Notes under the pieces: model-generated
Database searches by the model: none
The model's input: only the letters and a program-made list of their open reading frames with translations
Told to the model about the DNA's origin: nothing
Position numbers and translations under genes: made by a program
Origin: Dyadobacter sp. SG02
GTDB lineage: Bacteria > Bacteroidota > Bacteroidia > Cytophagales > Spirosomataceae
Assembly (NCBI RefSeq): GCF_900109045.1
Contig: NZ_FNYL01000016.1
Coordinates: 124,001 to 188,000, forward strand
Direction of reading: 5' to 3'
DNA: 64,000 bases
Shown here: in pieces, positions 61,689 to 64,000 of the stretch
How positions within the stretch are numbered: the stretch's first letter is position 1
Layout of the letters: the number at the start of each line of letters is the position of its first letter

Positions 61689-62945
61689 TTACACCATAAA
61701 CTGAAACAAATCCGGCTGATCATTCAAATACTCGTACACCACACGATTCGCATCCATTCGCTCGATCAGCGGCGCAAAGTCTTCGCGGCTCTTTAATTCG
61801 ATCCCGACCAATGCAGGCCCCTGCTCGCGGTTGGTTTTCTTGACATATTCGAAACGAGCAATATCGTCATTAGGCCCAAGCACATTCAAAAACTCGCGGA
61901 ATGCACCCGAGCGCTGGGGGAAGCGGATGATAAAATAATGCTTCAATCCCTCATAAAGCAATGACCGCTCCTTGATCTCCTCTGTACGGGTAATGTCGTT
62001 GTTACCACCGCTGATCAATACGACGACGTTTTTGCCTTTGATATCGTCCCGGATCAGGTCCAGTGCAGCCACGGTCAATGCACCTGCCGGTTCAGCTACG
62101 ATCGCTTCTTCATTATACAGCTGTAAGATCGAGGAGCACACTTTTCCTTCCGGCACAAGCAGGATCTGGTTCAAACTCTTGCTGCAAATATCAAAGGTAA
62201 TGTCGCCCGCACGGCGGACGGCAGCGCCATCTACGAACTTGTCGATATTATCCAGCGTCACCACATGCCCTTCCTGAATAGATTTGTGCATGGTAGGCGA
62301 GCCTTCCGGTTCTACGCCGATGAGCTGTGTTTTGGGAGAAAGTTGTTTGAAAACAGTAGAAATGCCCGACGCCAACCCGCCGCCGCCAATGGCCATCAAC
62401 AGGTAATCGATCTTGAAATCGGCATCTTTGAAAATTTCCAGCCCTACCGTTCCTTGTCCTTCAATAACTTGCAAATCATCGAACGGGTGTACAAAAACAG
62501 CATTGGTACTGTCGCGGTAAGCCATGGATGCGTGGTAGGCATCATCATAAGTATCGCCTACCAAATGGATTTCGATCCACTCCTGCCCGAAGAGCCGCAC
62601 TTGTTTTACTTTCTGCGCCGGCGTGGTAGTAGGCATGAAAATCGCACCCTTCACCTCCATTTTCCGGCATGCGTATGCTACGCCCTGCGCGTGGTTACCC
62701 GCGCTCGCACACACGACCCCGCCTGCGAGGGCCTCGGGCGTGAGGCTGGCCATTTTGTTATAGGCGCCACGGATTTTGTAGGAGCGTACCGTTTGCAAAT
62801 CTTCCCTTTTGAGGTAAATATTCGCCCCGTACTGCTCGGAAAGGTGCGCATTAAAGAATATCGGTGTGTGGTTAATAACCCCGCGCAAGCGTTCGGCAGC
62901 GAGGAATATGTTATCGAGAGTCGGAACGGAATGTGAAGTGCTCAT
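61689..62945 (-). CDS. ilvA: threonine ammonia-lyase, biosynthetic, one regulatory domain
   Basis: PLP enzyme that turns threonine into 2-ketobutyrate for isoleucine synthesis; 418 residues. The PLP lysine is in VRSYKIRGAYNKM, the cofactor phosphate loop in AIGGGGLASGISTV, and SAGNHAQGVAYACRKM follows. The C-terminal 85 residues form one ACT-like domain (HYFIIRFPQRSGAFREFLNV), the shorter Bacillus-type form. ATG 62945 is preferred; a further in-frame start at 62990 would translate a terminator hairpin. Confidence 0.95.
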   Translation of the reverse strand: MSTSHSVPTLDNIFLAAERLRGVINHTPIFFNAHLSEQYGANIYLKREDLQTVRSYKIRGAYNKMASLTPEALAGGVVCASAGNHAQGVAYACRKMEVKGAIFMPTTTPAQKVKQVRLFGQEWIEIHLVGDTYDDAYHASMAYRDSTNAVFVHPFDDLQVIEGQGTVGLEIFKDADFKIDYLLMAIGGGGLASGISTVFKQLSPKTQLIGVEPEGSPTMHKSIQEGHVVTLDNIDKFVDGAAVRRAGDITFDICSKSLNQILLVPEGKVCSSILQLYNEEAIVAEPAGALTVAALDLIRDDIKGKNVVVLISGGNNDITRTEEIKERSLLYEGLKHYFIIRFPQRSGAFREFLNVLGPNDDIARFEYVKKTNREQGPALVGIELKSREDFAPLIERMDANRVVYEYLNDQPDLFQFMV

Positions 62946-62959
62946 AAGTGATTCTGAAA

Positions 62960-62987
62960 CAAAAGAGCTTTGCAAAAAGCAAAGCTC
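62960..62987 (-). terminator. terminator or attenuator between ilvC and ilvA
   Basis: Perfect 9-base arms GAGCTTTGC (62965-62973) and GCAAAGCTC (62979-62987), with TTTTG following on the minus strand, only 20 bases before the ilvA ATG. Confidence 0.75.
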
Positions 62988-62997
62988 CATTTTCTCC

Positions 62998-63027
62998 CAT
63001 TGCCATTGACTTAAGTCAACGGCAATG
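62998..63027. repeat. 30-base palindrome after ilvC
   Basis: Near-perfect palindrome from CATTGCCATTGAC to GTCAACGGCAATG with one mismatched pair, centred on TTAA, 20 bases after the ilvC stop. It may stabilise the ilvC mRNA end or bind a protein. Confidence 0.6.
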
Positions 63028-63046
63028 AATTATTTTTTTGAAACAA

Positions 63047-64000
63047 TTAGTTTCTTTCCGGGCGCAGACCACGTACAGTTGAACCTGCTTGCCACATTTC
63101 TGATTCGCGCAATTCTGCAAGCTCAGCTTCCAGTTTCACACGGTAGTCAGGCTGTGAGTTGCGGGTGATCGAGATAGTAGCTTGCTCGCCGCTCTTTACA
63201 GAGTTGTAAAGTTGTTCGAAAACAGGCTTCGTAGCGTCACGGAAAGGCTTCCACCAGTCCAAAGCACCACGCTGCGCAGTAGTAGAGCAGTTAGCGTACA
63301 TCCAGTCCATACCGTTTTCAGCAACCAATGGCATCAACGATTGCGTCAGTTCTTCAACTGTTTCGTTGAATGCTTCTGAAGGTGTGTGGCCATTTGAACG
63401 CAACACTTCGTATTGTGCAGCGAAAATACCCTGGATAGCACCCATCAAAGTACCACGCTCGCCGGTAAGGTCGGAAGTTACTTCGCGGTAGAAATCAGTT
63501 TCGAACAGGTAACCTGAACCTACACCGATACCCATTGCGATACATTTTTCACGCGCTTTACCAGTTGCATCCTGGAATACCGCGAAAGAAGAGTTCAAGC
63601 CTTTTCCTTCTACGAACAGACGGCGAAGTGAAGTTCCTGATCCTTTCGGAGCAACGAGGTATACATCTACGTCAGCAGGAGGAACGATACCAGTCTGATC
63701 TTTATAAGTTACACCGAAACCGTGTGAGAAATACAGTGATTTTCCAGCAGTAAGGTTAGCCTTAACAGTTGGCCATAGCTCGATCTGAGCAGCATCCGAA
63801 AGCAAATAGCAAATGATGGTTCCTTTTGCCAATGCTTCTTCCAATTCGAAAAGCGTTTCGCCTGGCACCCATCCGTCAGCAACGGCTTTGTCCCAAGACT
63901 TACCACCTTTACGCTGACCAACGATTACATTGAATCCGTTGTCGCGCATGTTCAAGCTTTGGCCTGGGCCTTGTACGCCGTAACCAATTACAGCGATAGT
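63047..64000 (-). CDS. ilvC: ketol-acid reductoisomerase, 5' end cut by window
   Basis: Second common step of valine and isoleucine synthesis. The visible 318 residues begin inside the NADP Rossmann fold (TIAVIGYGVQGPGQS), then NVIVGQRKGGKSWDKAVADG in the cofactor-specificity loop, SHGFGVTYKDQTGIVPPADV, VAPKGSGTSLRRLFVEGKGL and the metal-binding knotted domain (DLTGERGTLMGAIQGIFAAQ). The gene continues beyond position 64000; only the N-terminal few residues are missing. It leads the ilvC-ilvA cluster here. Confidence 0.96.
   Translation of the reverse strand, partial: TIAVIGYGVQGPGQSLNMRDNGFNVIVGQRKGGKSWDKAVADGWVPGETLFELEEALAKGTIICYLLSDAAQIELWPTVKANLTAGKSLYFSHGFGVTYKDQTGIVPPADVDVYLVAPKGSGTSLRRLFVEGKGLNSSFAVFQDATGKAREKCIAMGIGVGSGYLFETDFYREVTSDLTGERGTLMGAIQGIFAAQYEVLRSNGHTPSEAFNETVEELTQSLMPLVAENGMDWMYANCSTTAQRGALDWWKPFRDATKPVFEQLYNSVKSGEQATISITRNSQPDYRVKLEAELAELRESEMWQAGSTVRGLRPERN

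Noticed and set aside
62946..62990. In-frame N-terminal extension of ilvA
   Set aside because: It would translate through a perfect terminator stem and adds a non-family sequence; ATG 62945 is the better start.

Overview
The window looks like chromosome from a Bacteroidota member of the Cytophagales, probably Dyadobacter-like (inference from gene content; no search was run). Supporting signs are start codons without clear Shine-Dalgarno sequences, TAnnTTTG-type -7 boxes before several genes, many lipoproteins, an LptD-like OstA protein, an ECF sigma factor paired with an anti-sigma-like membrane protein, DPP-IV-type S9 and M28 peptidases, and an E1 alpha/beta fused 2-oxoacid dehydrogenase. 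I see no tRNA, rRNA, CRISPR array or insertion sequence, and no gene-free stretch above 300 bases.

Layout. 1-3.9 kb: sigma factor with a small overlapping partner, endonuclease III, an FKBP lipoprotein and an orphan lipoprotein. 3.9-8.6 kb (minus): the E1 fusion gene followed 4 bases later by a phosphoglycosyltransferase / acetyltransferase / aminotransferase trio of the bacillosamine (Pgl) type. 8.8-19.9 kb: envelope and metabolic genes (DUF1573, LptD divergent from an amidase, MCE/MlaD protein, acyl-CoA carboxylase beta chain, hydroxyisobutyrate-dehydrogenase-type reductase, aroB, double VOC protein). 20-31.6 kb: DUF4143 ATPase behind a palindromic promoter, acyltransferase, kinase-like plus HAD pair, PadR regulator with a frameshifted FtsX-type ABC permease, a second amidase, YifB, Uma2 and a vWA-like lipoprotein. 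31.7-42.2 kb: fabI, hydrolase, orphan response regulator, hemB, two peptidases, RHH plus SPFH pair, two-domain TonB-like protein. 42.3-50.4 kb: LpxH-like phosphatase with a glycosyltransferase, a three-gene surface cassette (LVIVD lipoprotein, small outer membrane protein, lipoprotein), a serpin, and an ECF sigma factor with a protein that appears to span the whole envelope. 50.6-52.4 kb: small isomerase-like protein, free-methionine sulfoxide reductase, purU.

52.5-64 kb (minus) is a branched-chain amino acid region: ilvC, ilvA, (orphan protein, AraC regulator, MntA/HepT toxin-antitoxin), leuC, leuD, a long LeuA/CimA-like synthase, leuB, leuA. The main discovery candidate is here. Between leuB and leuA lies a complete classical attenuator: a 17-codon leader ORF with four Leu codons (MNMSQQDNLILNLQQLP), followed 3 nt later by three segments that can form either an antiterminator or a terminator. 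A second Leu-rich leader ORF (MSVLLLRKALIISSFFEA) sits just before leuC. The leuA gene encodes a short enzyme without the C-terminal leucine-sensing domain, so control by leader translation would replace allosteric feedback.
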